DNA of 64,000 bases from Prochlorococcus sp. MIT 0604 (GCF_000757845.1 NZ_CP007753.1:682001-746000); one strand, 5' to 3'. Counted from the stretch's first letter, positions 14,904 through 24,124 are shown. Notes: a model not told the origin generated them from the letters alone. Made by a program: numbers and translations.

Positions 14904-15010
14904 TTTTAACCTTTAAAAGAAAAATTTTTACCTTTAAGACAGTTAAGGGGTAGACAAACAGTATAAATACCTATATAGTTATTTCGAATTAGTAAGTTTA
15001 CCTTTGAAAA
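14904..15010 (+). promoter_or_regulatory. Repeated TTTACCTTTRA elements, Pho-box-like
   Basis: Three copies of a TTTxACCTTTRA element occur: 14904-14920, 14925-14939 and 14996-15010. TTTAACCT (14905) and TTTTACCT (14926) are spaced 21 bases and resemble the cyanobacterial Pho box (CTTAACCT with an 11-base period). CTTAACT occurs on the opposite strand at 14942-14948. They lie between pstB and the small genes at 15004-15436. Confidence 0.35.
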
Positions 15011-15093
15011 ACTATCCTTTTCTACCTTTTTTGATTTTTGCAGGGGCTCTAATAACCACTGCAACCATTGGCTTGCCAGTATTTACTTCATAA
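15004..15093 (+). CDS. 29-residue membrane peptide downstream of pst
   Basis: The TTG at 15004 opens a frame of one hydrophobic helix (YPFLPFLIFAGALITTATIG) ending LPVFTS. No ATG is in frame upstream and no Shine-Dalgarno is visible, so the start is uncertain. The composition is clearly membrane-protein-like. Confidence 0.45.
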   Translation: MKNYPFLPFLIFAGALITTATIGLPVFTS

Positions 15094-15123
15094 TTTAAAA
15101 GTATTTCTATTTCAGGTAATCTT

Positions 15124-15279
15124 ATGGTTTCAATAATAAATAAAGAATTAATTGGAAGTCCTCATAAATCTTTAATAAAGGAAAATTTATTTGACTTTAT
15201 AAAAAAAAGAGAGAATATGAATCTGTGTGGGAGTGAAAAATCTGTATTAAAACCATTTTTAAAGGTGGTTAATTTCTAA
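15124..15279 (+). CDS. 51-residue soluble protein
   Basis: The ATG at 15124 opens a 51-codon basic frame (begins MVSIINKELIGSPHKSLIKE) with no membrane segment and one Cys. It lies 30 bases after the TTG-start ORF and 10 bases before the next gene, so it fits a small operon behind the Pho-box-like repeats. No family is recognised. Confidence 0.4.
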   Translation: MVSIINKELIGSPHKSLIKENLFDFIKKRENMNLCGSEKSVLKPFLKVVNF

Positions 15280-15289
15280 TTTATTTATC

Positions 15290-15436
15290 ATGGATAAAAC
15301 TAAAGAACAGTTAGAAAAATTAAGAGAAGTAGCAGAAGCATCTCTTACAAAAACGGATGAACTTCAAAAAGTTCTTGCTCAAATCGAAGCTTTAATGTCT
15401 AGGGAAGAATCACAAACATTATCAAAGAAAAAATAA
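15290..15436 (+). CDS. 48-residue coiled-coil protein
   Basis: The ATG at 15290 opens a 48-codon frame, nearly all charged helix (KTKEQLEKLREVAEASLTKT, then DELQKVLAQIEALMSREES) with heptad spacing. It is likely a short coiled coil. It is the last gene before the terminator at 15547. No family is recognised. Confidence 0.5.
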   Translation: MDKTKEQLEKLREVAEASLTKTDELQKVLAQIEALMSREESQTLSKKK

Positions 15437-15546
15437 TTATTTAAAAAATAATTTTAGGTTTTGTACTTTTAATTACACCTCTACAAATCCATTGTAGTTA
15501 TTAATTGGTTATGCAGAACCCGTTCCAAAGTTTTCTGTTAGGTCTC

Positions 15547-15580
15547 GAGGTCTTACCTTCTTTAAGTAAAAGACCTCTTT
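15547..15580. terminator. Bidirectional terminator
   Basis: GAGGTCTT (15547-15554) and AAGACCTC (15570-15577) form an 8-bp perfect stem followed by TTT. It sits between the convergent genes ending at 15436 and 15620, and could end transcription from both sides. Confidence 0.65.
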
Positions 15581-15619
15581 AATTTGTTTGTTTTTATTAT
15601 ATGTTTATAATCTGCTTAT

Positions 15620-15922
15620 TTAGTTGATTACTTTATAGATTTCTTTCAAGCAGACATTTACATCGAAAGATTCAGTATTTACAACCTCTAATCCTGTTTT
15701 TTCTGTAACTTCAACAGTTGCATTGCATTCGTCTTGTTTAAGAGCCATATAACTTGGCTTTATGTCTTCTATATCTAATTCAACACTTGATTCAGTCTCT
15801 TCTTTGTATTGCTCCATTACAAGTGTAAGAGCTTCTATCTCGACAGAAAAATTCTCATTTGCTTTTGTCCCAAATGGAATAATAAGAAATGGAAATAAAA
15901 TAAAGAGTATTAATTTTTTCAT
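15620..15922 (-). CDS. Small secreted protein with two cysteines
   Basis: 100 residues. A signal peptide (about 1-22, ending TKAN) precedes an acidic mature domain with Cys in QDECNATVEV and DVNVCLKEI, which could form a disulfide in the periplasm. No family is recognised. The plus-strand frame at 15762-15992 is a shadow. Confidence 0.6.
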   Translation of the reverse strand: MKKLILFILFPFLIIPFGTKANENFSVEIEALTLVMEQYKEETESSVELDIEDIKPSYMALKQDECNATVEVTEKTGLEVVNTESFDVNVCLKEIYKVIN

Positions 15923-16113
15923 TTCTATAAAATGTGTTTATTTTTTTTATAACGTGAATTGTTTCCTAAAGGAAGGGGCATTAGCTGTATAAATTTTTTG
16001 TTATCTATATTTACTTGTAAAAATAGATTAATAATCATAAATTAAAAGATAAAAAAACTAAACGAGACTTTTAAGTATAAATTGGTATATCTAAATGAAA
16101 AATTAAAGCAACT

Positions 16114-16779
16114 TCAATAGGATTTTTCATAAGATTTTATTTCGATAATTTCTTCTTCAGAAACAATTGCCCATTTTTTAAATGACTTTTTGCAGGGATA
16201 TCCTCCTGTTAAGTCTCCAAATGCAGGTAAAAATAAAGTATTTTTATTTTTATCCATTGCAAAACACCTAAAAGATAATTTATCTCCATTGTTTTTTAAA
16301 TAGATTTTTGGATGATAATGTCCACAAATATTCAAGGTTTTATTGTTTTCTAAATTAACTGGTTCATGGCTAAAAGTAATATTTTTAGTTTTTCTAACAT
16401 TAAAAATTTTTATATTTTTAATATCACAACCTGCATCATGATTTCCGAGAACGAGTTCAACATTAGTTTTTAGTAGTTCAGGAAGGGCCTCAACTTTTTT
16501 TTGAAGAATTTTATCTATTGAATATTTGCTGTGGAATAAATCTCCCAATATTATTAACTTTTCAGGACTATATCTTTTTACTATTTTTTTTATTCTTGCG
16601 AAATTTTTTTTATCTGAATTATTAGTAAGAGGTATACCATTTTGCTGAAAATACTCAGCTTTCCCAAGATGAATATCGCATATTAACAACTCTTTTGTTT
16701 CCGGTAGAAATAACGCTCTTGAAGGAAGCATTTCTAACAATGTATCTTCCCAATAAAATTTAAGAGAACTTTTTTTCAT
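16114..16779 (-). CDS. pdeM: Ligase-associated metallophosphoesterase (PdeM-type)
   Basis: 221 residues. It is a calcineurin-like phosphoesterase with all metal motifs: D35-I-H37, GDLFH (79-83), GNHD (112-115), H138 and GHYH (153-156). It matches the small MJ0037/PdeM group whose genes accompany a bacterial ATP-dependent ligase (the TIGR04123 type). Its ATG abuts the helicase stop, and it is last of a four-gene minus-strand cassette. It presumably acts as nuclease or phosphodiesterase on DNA ends; that role is inferred from the cassette. Confidence 0.85.
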   Translation of the reverse strand: MKKSSLKFYWEDTLLEMLPSRALFLPETKELLICDIHLGKAEYFQQNGIPLTNNSDKKNFARIKKIVKRYSPEKLIILGDLFHSKYSIDKILQKKVEALPELLKTNVELVLGNHDAGCDIKNIKIFNVRKTKNITFSHEPVNLENNKTLNICGHYHPKIYLKNNGDKLSFRCFAMDKNKNTLFLPAFGDLTGGYPCKKSFKKWAIVSEEEIIEIKSYEKSY

Positions 16780-19266
16780 TTAATCACTATATTTTTTTAT
16801 AAGTTTTTCTACTCTTTTTTCTATTGGTTCATTGCTTAAAGTATTTTTGAGTCTTTCAACTAATAAAGGGAAAGAAAAAGGAGTTGGAGTTTTTATCTCG
16901 TTTAATAGCATTTTAAAATTTTTTAATCTTTCTAATGATCTAGATATTCTTTCATTTTCTAATTGATATTTTTTAACTTCTTGATGCGATTGTCTTATCA
17001 AAAGATGGTCTTCTTCATATTTAGTAAAGACATCGTAGAAAAGACTTGAACTTATTTGAAGTTGAGAGGAAGTTTTTGTTTTGGTTGGATTATTTTGATT
17101 TACAAGTCCACTTATTTGGGCAATATTTTTGAATCTACGTTTTGTCAATTCTGAAAAATTAATTGCATTTTCCAGATCTTCTTCTAATTTTTTGTTATCC
17201 AAAAAGTAATCAGCTTCTTTTTTTATTATGGAAAAATCATAATCTTCTGCGGTAGTTAAGCTGAATCCAAAATCATTAGCAGTAATACTAAATGTAGATT
17301 GTTTTAATTTTGCCAATCTTAAAGCCCATAGAAACGCAATTCCTTCATTTACAAATTTGCCATCAAGTGTAAAAACAAAAAGATTTGATAAATCCTTAGT
17401 TTTATATATTTCTATAAGGAATTCATCTTTCTTTGGAATATTTGAAAGAACCTTTTGTTTCTTTAATATTGGGCGTAATGAATTTAGTTCAGGATTTAAG
17501 TAATCATAATTTTCTAATTCATTGCATAAATCTATTTCTTTTCTCAAACTTTCACAAAGTAGATCAGAAATTGCCATTTGACCTCCAACCCATGCAGGAA
17601 TTAGTGAACTCTTTTTTGTTGATTTTTTTACGTATAAAATCATATCTCTGATTCTTACAAATTGAAGCATTTTACCGGCAAAGTAAAAGGTATCTCCAGG
17701 ATTTAATTTTGAAGCAAAGTTCTCCTCTAAATTTCCTAAGGATTTACCTTTGATATATTTAACATTCACAAATTTGTCACTTGTAATTGTCCCAATATTG
17801 AACTTATGCATTCTTATTAAAGTTTTGTCTTTTACAAAATATTTAAAGTTTTCATTATTATTTTGTGATTCTTCTTTAACTATCTTTTTATATTTTGGGT
17901 ATGCTTTAAGACATCTTCCTCCATATTCTAAAAAGTTAAGACACCAATCCCAATCTTGATCTTTTAAGTTTCTATAACTCCAGCAATTTTTAATTCTTTC
18001 TTTCTCAATTTTCGGATCAAAGCCATTTCCGCATGCCAAACTTATTAGATGTTGTAGAAGCACATCATAAGATAATTCAGGAAGTCTAATTTCCTCAGAT
18101 ATACCACTTTTTATTATTCTTCTCATGGCACTAATCTCTAATAACTCCAGAGAATTAGTAGGCATAAAAATTATTTTTGATTTTCCGCCTGGTCTATGAG
18201 CACTTCTACCCGCTCTTTGGATAAGCCTGGCTAAATTCTTTGCACTACCAATTTGAACTATTTGATCTACAGGTTGGAAGTCAACCCCTAAATCTAATGA
18301 GCTGGTGCAGACTACCCATTTTATTAATCCTTCTTTAACTCCTTCTTCAACTCTTTTTCTATCTTCTTTATCTAGGGATCCATGATGAAGTGCGATTTTG
18401 TCATCCATCTCTGGGAGAAAAAATTTAAGACACTGATACCATCTTTCAGATTGATTTCTTGTATTGGTGAATAATAAAGTGCTTTTATTTATATCTAGGA
18501 TTTTTAAAAGTGAAGAATGACTTCTAATCCCAAGATGCCCACTCCATGGAAAGGTCGTTTGCTCATCAGGTAAAACACTTATAATTTCGATCTCTTTTTG
18601 AATATTTGTACTTATTATTTTGGGCCTAATAGCTTTCATACCAACTATTGCTCTTGCCGCTTCTTCAATATTTCCTATAGTTGCAGACATTGCCCAAATT
18701 TTTAAATTTTTTATATTTCCTCTGAGCCAACTTAAAGATAATTCGCACTGGTTACCTCTTTTACTACCCATCAATTCATGCCATTCATCAATAATTATTG
18801 ATGACAAGTCCTTAAACAGATAATTAGATTTTTTATTAGAAAGTAAAAGTGATAGAGACTCTGGAGTCGTTATAAGAATATTAGGTGGTTTAGCTAATTG
18901 TTTTTTCTTTTCATATGAGGTGGTATCCCCATTCCTAATTTCAACAGTGATTTCTTTACTAAAATGTAAAGCTGCTAATTGTATGGAATTTTTTAAATCT
19001 CTAGTTAGTGCTTTTAAAGGCGTTATTAATAATATTTGCACACTTTTATTATTTTTGGGATCTTCTATCTGTGATAGAGGCCCCATTAATGCAGCATAAG
19101 TTTTGCCGCATCCAGTAGGCACTTGTATTATTCCATTCTGCCCATTAAAAAATGCTTCCCAAGATTCGATCTGGTAGGGTAATGGCTCCCATCCATTTCT
19201 GAAGAAAAACTGTTTAATTTTAGAAATTAAATTATTTTGCTTATTATTTTGATTAATATTTTTCAT
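16780..19266 (-). CDS. lhr: Ligase-associated Lhr-type DEXH helicase
   Basis: 828 residues. SF2 motifs are in order: Walker A PTGCGKT (50-56), TTPESL, DEWH (160-163), SAT (194-196), LDLGVDF and QRAGRSAHRPG (350-360). The last is typical of Lhr helicases. After the core come a winged-helix and Lhr-type C-terminal region. The length fits the ligase-associated subfamily (TIGR04121 type), shorter than full Lhr. The start overlaps the ligase stop by 1 base. It likely unwinds or remodels damaged DNA for end processing. Confidence 0.9.
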   Translation of the reverse strand: MKNINQNNKQNNLISKIKQFFFRNGWEPLPYQIESWEAFFNGQNGIIQVPTGCGKTYAALMGPLSQIEDPKNNKSVQILLITPLKALTRDLKNSIQLAALHFSKEITVEIRNGDTTSYEKKKQLAKPPNILITTPESLSLLLSNKKSNYLFKDLSSIIIDEWHELMGSKRGNQCELSLSWLRGNIKNLKIWAMSATIGNIEEAARAIVGMKAIRPKIISTNIQKEIEIISVLPDEQTTFPWSGHLGIRSHSSLLKILDINKSTLLFTNTRNQSERWYQCLKFFLPEMDDKIALHHGSLDKEDRKRVEEGVKEGLIKWVVCTSSLDLGVDFQPVDQIVQIGSAKNLARLIQRAGRSAHRPGGKSKIIFMPTNSLELLEISAMRRIIKSGISEEIRLPELSYDVLLQHLISLACGNGFDPKIEKERIKNCWSYRNLKDQDWDWCLNFLEYGGRCLKAYPKYKKIVKEESQNNNENFKYFVKDKTLIRMHKFNIGTITSDKFVNVKYIKGKSLGNLEENFASKLNPGDTFYFAGKMLQFVRIRDMILYVKKSTKKSSLIPAWVGGQMAISDLLCESLRKEIDLCNELENYDYLNPELNSLRPILKKQKVLSNIPKKDEFLIEIYKTKDLSNLFVFTLDGKFVNEGIAFLWALRLAKLKQSTFSITANDFGFSLTTAEDYDFSIIKKEADYFLDNKKLEEDLENAINFSELTKRRFKNIAQISGLVNQNNPTKTKTSSQLQISSSLFYDVFTKYEEDHLLIRQSHQEVKKYQLENERISRSLERLKNFKMLLNEIKTPTPFSFPLLVERLKNTLSNEPIEKRVEKLIKKYSD

Positions 19267-20903
19267 TATATTTTTTTCATCAGTTCATAAGCATTCTCTA
19301 GGCTATCTGCATCATTGATTTTTTTATCTTTTCTCCATTTTGTGATTCTTGGAAATCTTACTGCTATGCCTGACTTATGACGTTTTGAAATTTGTATTTT
19401 CTCAAAAGATATTTCGAATACCATTTCTGGTTTCAATGATCTAACAGGACCAAATTTTTCTATTGTGTTTTTCCTTATCCATTTATCGAGTTCTTTAATC
19501 TCTATATTTGTTAAACCAGAATATGCACTTGCAAATTTAATTAATTCTTGGTCTTTCCATAATGCAAAACTATAATCTGTATACAGACCAGCTCTTCTAC
19601 CGCTTCCTCCCTTAGCGTAAATTAGAACAGCATCTAATTGCATTGGATCAACTTTATATTTCCACCAAATTCCTTTTTTTCTCCCTGACGCGTATATAGA
19701 CGTCTTTTTCTTAATTATTAATCCTTCAGTATTATTTTCACGAGACTTTTCTTTATAAGTTAAAGCATTAGACCAATCTTTAGGATAGATTAAATCGCAT
19801 ATTCTGAAAATATCAGAGATATTATTCTCAGTTTTATTTTGCCATTTTGAATAATATTTTTCTAACTCAATTCTTCTATTCTCTAATTTAATTTCTCTTA
19901 TATCTCTTCCATTAATCTCTAAAATATCATAAGAAATAAAAATTATTGGATATTTTATTTGTATTGATCTAGTAGGCGATTTTCTATTTATTCTTTTTTG
20001 AAGTGAAGAAAAATCATACGCAATTTGTTCTTTAAAATTCCAAACTAATAATTCCCCATCAAGAACAAAATCATCTTTTATATGCAACATTTTCTCTACT
20101 AATTCTGGGAAAGATTCATTGACTAATTCTTGACCTCTTGTCCATAATGAAACGTTGCCTGATCTTTTAATTAATTGCATCCTTATACCGTCATATTTCC
20201 ATTCAAATTGAAAATCATTTATTGAATTTTTGAAGATTTTATCTTCAATAGTATTCGCTAGAAGAAATGGAAATGGTTTGGAATTTAACTCTTGAAGATT
20301 GATATTCTTATTAATTAAAAATTCATATGAATCAATTGAAGGCCTGAAATTACCCATCAACCTATGAGAAATAATTTCTTCATCAATATTAATTAGTTTT
20401 GATATTGATTTTGTAATTAATCCGATAGAGACTCCTACTCTAAAAGTGCCTGTAAGAATTTTATTAAAAATTAAATGGTAATCTTCAGGTAATCTTTCCC
20501 AAATATTTTTAATTTGTAAATTTTTCTCATCCTCATTAAGTTTTGATAAATCAGGTATTGTTTTGCTTAGTAATTCATTGAGACTTATATTTGATAATTT
20601 TTTATTTTTGGAAGTAGTTTTATTTTTAAGTAATAATGTTATGACCTCAGCAGAATCACCTACTTTTAAATAACAGGTATCAATTAACCATTGAGGATAT
20701 TGATATATTTGAGAAAAAAGATTTTTCAAATATCTTCCACTAATAAATCTCTTATTACTTTTTCCAGTTAGTAAATATATTGCCCATGAATTATCTATTG
20801 GTTCATTTGATAAAAAATATCTTTTTAAAAGTTCAATTTTATTATTTGTACTATTAATTGAATCTAGATCGCCAAATAATTCTGAAAACTTTTTTAAGCT
20901 CAT
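19266..20903 (-). CDS. lig: ATP-dependent DNA ligase
   Basis: 545 residues. An N-terminal DNA-binding domain is followed by the nucleotidyltransferase core with adenylation Lys236 in KYDG (236-239), DGEL (282-285), EGLIIKK and WWKYK, then an OB-fold with RFPRITKWRKDK. This is the three-domain bacterial ligase B/PP_1105 type (TIGR04120), distinct from the NAD-dependent replicative LigA. It starts 2 bases after the exonuclease stop. It seals ends made by the other cassette members. Confidence 0.93.
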   Translation of the reverse strand: MSLKKFSELFGDLDSINSTNNKIELLKRYFLSNEPIDNSWAIYLLTGKSNKRFISGRYLKNLFSQIYQYPQWLIDTCYLKVGDSAEVITLLLKNKTTSKNKKLSNISLNELLSKTIPDLSKLNEDEKNLQIKNIWERLPEDYHLIFNKILTGTFRVGVSIGLITKSISKLINIDEEIISHRLMGNFRPSIDSYEFLINKNINLQELNSKPFPFLLANTIEDKIFKNSINDFQFEWKYDGIRMQLIKRSGNVSLWTRGQELVNESFPELVEKMLHIKDDFVLDGELLVWNFKEQIAYDFSSLQKRINRKSPTRSIQIKYPIIFISYDILEINGRDIREIKLENRRIELEKYYSKWQNKTENNISDIFRICDLIYPKDWSNALTYKEKSRENNTEGLIIKKKTSIYASGRKKGIWWKYKVDPMQLDAVLIYAKGGSGRRAGLYTDYSFALWKDQELIKFASAYSGLTNIEIKELDKWIRKNTIEKFGPVRSLKPEMVFEISFEKIQISKRHKSGIAVRFPRITKWRKDKKINDADSLENAYELMKKI

Positions 20904-20905
20904 AT

Positions 20906-21892
20906 TTATTTACCGAATAAAAGGACATTTATTGATTCCTTTTCAGCTAAATATTTACTTAAGGCTTCACTATCTCCATGATGAAAATATACATTTTTTG
21001 CTTCAGACTTTTTTACTACTTCCAGAATTCCGTCCCAATCCGCATGATCAGAGATTGCGAATCCTTTATCATATCCTGATCTTTTTCTTAGAGCTCTTAT
21101 TGACATCCATCCACTCGCGAAAGCTGTTTGAATATTTTTGAAATTTTTTAGATATGAGCCCTTACTTAAAGATGGCGGTAATAATATTAGACTGCCTTTA
21201 AGTTCATCTATCTTTTTTTTATTTTCAATTTTTATAGTATCTTTAATATCAATTCCAAGTTCCCTATAAATATTGTTCATTTTATGGATACTGCCATGGG
21301 AATAAATATTTCCTTTAAAATTTGTTTGACTAATTTCGTTTAACAATCTCTGAGCTTTTCCAAGTGTATAGCAGAAAAGTAAAGAAGTTTTTTCTGGCGA
21401 ATTAGTTATCCATTTTGAAATATCATTTGCTATTTTATTTGATTCATCCCACTTAAATATTGGTAAACCAAAAGTACATTCGCTTATTAAATAATCAGTT
21501 TTTACTATTTCATATTGTTTGCAAGTCTCATCTTTTTGAAGCTTAAAGTCACCTGAAATTAGCCATTTTTCTTCAGCAAAAATAAACCTTATTTGACTAG
21601 ATCCAAGGATGTGACCTGATGGATGAAAAGAAATATTAATGCCATTTATCTTAAATTCTTCCCCATATTCAAAAGTCTTAATTTTGATATTTTCTCCAAC
21701 TCTTCCTTTAATAAGTATCGCAGTCTCCTTAGTAGAAATGTATTCTTCACAGCCAAATGTAAAGTGATCAAAATGAGCATGAGTAATTAATGCCTTTCTT
21801 ACTGGCTTACTTGGATCAATCCAAATATCGGCAAGTTCACAATAAAGATTTCCATCTTTATGTCTAATTAAATCTTCTTGTTTAGTTCTCAA
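20906..21892 (-). CDS. Ligase-associated MBL-fold exonuclease
   Basis: 328 residues. It is a metallo-beta-lactamase/beta-CASP fold with HAHFDH (38-43), FHPSGHILGSSQ, SGDF and SDHADWDG motifs. It matches the mRNA-3'-end-processing-like exonucleases found beside bacterial ATP ligases (TIGR04122 type). First gene of the four-gene cassette, lying 35 bases after the tail-anchored gene at 21928. It probably trims DNA ends before ligation. In one genus of such cassettes it was first annotated as an RNA-processing enzyme. Confidence 0.88.
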   Translation of the reverse strand: MRTKQEDLIRHKDGNLYCELADIWIDPSKPVRKALITHAHFDHFTFGCEEYISTKETAILIKGRVGENIKIKTFEYGEEFKINGINISFHPSGHILGSSQIRFIFAEEKWLISGDFKLQKDETCKQYEIVKTDYLISECTFGLPIFKWDESNKIANDISKWITNSPEKTSLLFCYTLGKAQRLLNEISQTNFKGNIYSHGSIHKMNNIYRELGIDIKDTIKIENKKKIDELKGSLILLPPSLSKGSYLKNFKNIQTAFASGWMSIRALRKRSGYDKGFAISDHADWDGILEVVKKSEAKNVYFHHGDSEALSKYLAEKESINVLLFGK

Positions 21893-21927
21893 AAATACAT
21901 CTCTTACAATGAAGTTAATTTAGCTAA

Positions 21928-22341
21928 TTATGCCCATGCTTGTTTTGATAAAGCTATTGCTGAAATTGTTAATAAAGTAATAATTACAAATTTGTTGCTC
22001 CAATTAATCATGAATGAACTAATTTTGTTAAAAGAAACTCTATTAGATGGCACAATTTTTTTCTGATTTATCATTTGATGATTTTCATGATTTTCTAAAT
22101 AATTTAAATTTTTAATCTCATTTATTAATTTAGATTCACAATTTGAGAGTTGTTCTACTTGATTTAATAAATCAATATCTTCTGGTCTTAATAGAGAATT
22201 TAATTCTTTAATTTGTCTTTCGTTTTTCGCAAGAAATTCATTAACTATCTCATCTGTTCTTGACCCATTCTTTATATTTAAAAGAATATCATCTCTTTCC
22301 CAAGACTTTTCAAGAGAATTTAATATTTTGCTTATACTCAT
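21928..22341 (-). CDS. Tail-anchored coiled-coil protein upstream of the ligase cassette
   Basis: 137 residues. The first 90 are charged and helical (WERDDILLNIKNGSRTDEIV, then LRPEDIDLLNQVEQLSN), ending with a C-terminal hydrophobic helix (FVIITLLTISAIAL). It looks tail-anchored. It is 35 bases upstream of the exonuclease on the same strand, so it may be part of the operon. No family is recognised. Confidence 0.6.
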   Translation of the reverse strand: MSISKILNSLEKSWERDDILLNIKNGSRTDEIVNEFLAKNERQIKELNSLLRPEDIDLLNQVEQLSNCESKLINEIKNLNYLENHENHQMINQKKIVPSNRVSFNKISSFMINWSNKFVIITLLTISAIALSKQAWA

Positions 22342-22425
22342 TGTAAGTATTTTTACTTATGATAAATTATTATTTTTTCCTTCTGTGGCTTATTCCTTTC
22401 AGTAATTAGAAAAAATTATTTTTAT

Positions 22426-22707
22426 TTAAGATTTGCGAATAAGTCTATTTGCAAAATATTTTATCTTTACCTTTTCTGCAATTTTTTTAGAACTGCTTTT
22501 GGTTTTAACTTTATTTATATTGATCACTTCATCTGATACATTTTTGCCCTTTTCAAAATAACTTTTGATCTTTTCTAATTCTTTTTCATTCAATCTTTTT
22601 GTCGCCCCTTTTGCGTTGATTCCAAGTTTCTTGCAGGCTAATAATATTCTATTGCTTTCGACATTAAGATCTTTTGCAATAGAAAAAATTGGAGTGTTGA
22701 TAGACAT
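22426..22707 (-). CDS. Stand-alone IF2 N-terminal-like domain protein
   Basis: 93 residues. The first 50 (FSIAKDLNVESNRILLACKK, then LGINAKGATKRLNEKELEKI) match the IF2_N domain (a small helical domain found in repeats at the start of InfB). The rest is basic and unstructured. There is no GTPase domain, so it is not IF2 itself. It may bind the ribosome or RNA. The real infB is elsewhere. Confidence 0.65.
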   Translation of the reverse strand: MSINTPIFSIAKDLNVESNRILLACKKLGINAKGATKRLNEKELEKIKSYFEKGKNVSDEVININKVKTKSSSKKIAEKVKIKYFANRLIRKS

Positions 22708-22804
22708 TATTTTCTTTACTATGTAATTTATTATTTATAGTATATTTATAATTAAGAAATTAAATATATTTTTAACTATTATTAATTTCAAAAACTCCTT
22801 TTAA

Positions 22805-24124
22805 TTAGGCTACTTCATCTTCGAGATTATTTAAATCATTAAACTTTTTCTTCATGGTGGGATTATTTCTAGTTAATTTCTTTACTGTTAAATCTTGAGA
22901 TTTGCTGTCAGCGGATAAAAGATGTTTTTTTGAAAGAATTAAAGCCTCCTTTGTTTTTTGTAAATGGTTTATTGATTTATCAATTTCTGAAATTGCATCA
23001 TTAAATCTATCTTGGGCAAGTGAAACATTTTTACCAACTGCATTCTTAAATTGCTCAAGAGTACTTTCAAAATTAGTTATGTCATAATTCTCCCGTTTCA
23101 TTAAATCTATTTGTGATTTATATTTTAAAGTTTCCATAGATGCATTTCTTAGTAGAGAGATAATTGGCAAAAAGAATTGAGGTCTTATTATATACATCTT
23201 TGGATATCTATGAGAAACATCTACTATACCAGAATTATATAATTCACTATCTGGTTCCAGAAGAGAAACGAGTACTGCATACTCACAAGATTTTTGCCTT
23301 CTGTCTTTATCTAATTCTTTTAAAAAATCTTCGTTTTTTCTTCTATTAGTTCCATTTATACTTTCGTTCTTCATCTCAAACATTATGGATACGACTTCGG
23401 TTTTATTCTCATCAAATTCCCTAAAAATGTAATCACCCTTGCTTCCAGAAGTGGCATCATTATCCTTTTCGAAATATGAGTTTTGAAATGCAGTAGCGCG
23501 ATTAAGATTGAATTGAGTTTCACAGTGAATTTCTAAGGTTTCTCCTACCATTTTTGTAGATAATTTAGATTTCATTTCTCTAAGCTCTTGAATAGTGAGA
23601 TCCCTTTCACTAATTTTGCTTTTGAATTTCTCTTCAATTAATTTTTCATTTATTGATTGTTCAAGCCTCATCTTTTCAATTGAATTTGTCAAAGATGAGT
23701 TTTCTTTCTCTAAATTAGAAACAGCTTCATTGACTTTATTTTTTAAGGACAATTCTGAAATTAAAGACTGGTTTTTAATTTCGTCCTTTAACTTGATTAA
23801 TTCATTATTCAGTGAATTAATTTTGTTTGTTGCTTGATTTTTTAAATCATTAAGAGAATTTATTTTCTTTTCTTCAGCTATTTTTAATTTAGATTCAAGA
23901 GTTTGGATCTCAGACTCTTTAATGCGATTTTGCTCTATTAGCTTTATTTTTAACTCACGCTTTAAAAGTCCCAAAGCTTTTTTGTTATCTTCTTCAGCCA
24001 AAATTAGTCTTTCTTTTATTTGTTTATTAAATTCTTCGTCTTTTATCTGAAGCAGTATTTCTTCAAAGCTGCTGGGATCAATTCGGAAAGTTTTGCCACA
24101 TGAAGGACATTTAATATCTTTCAT
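22805..24124 (-). CDS. DUF2130 coiled-coil/nuclease-fold protein
   Basis: 439 residues. An N-terminal zinc ribbon-like CPSCGKTF (residues 5-12) is followed by a coiled coil of about 150 residues. The DUF2130 domain follows, with EIHCETQFNLNR, ASGSKGDYIFRE, MFEMKNE, KELDKDRRQKSCEYAVLVS and SHRYPKMYIIRPQFFLPII. DUF2130 has been linked to the PD-(D/E)XK nuclease fold; the spaced D, E and K residues here fit. It stands 98 bases upstream of the IF2-N gene on the same strand. Confidence 0.82.
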   Translation of the reverse strand: MKDIKCPSCGKTFRIDPSSFEEILLQIKDEEFNKQIKERLILAEEDNKKALGLLKRELKIKLIEQNRIKESEIQTLESKLKIAEEKKINSLNDLKNQATNKINSLNNELIKLKDEIKNQSLISELSLKNKVNEAVSNLEKENSSLTNSIEKMRLEQSINEKLIEEKFKSKISERDLTIQELREMKSKLSTKMVGETLEIHCETQFNLNRATAFQNSYFEKDNDATSGSKGDYIFREFDENKTEVVSIMFEMKNESINGTNRRKNEDFLKELDKDRRQKSCEYAVLVSLLEPDSELYNSGIVDVSHRYPKMYIIRPQFFLPIISLLRNASMETLKYKSQIDLMKRENYDITNFESTLEQFKNAVGKNVSLAQDRFNDAISEIDKSINHLQKTKEALILSKKHLLSADSKSQDLTVKKLTRNNPTMKKKFNDLNNLEDEVA

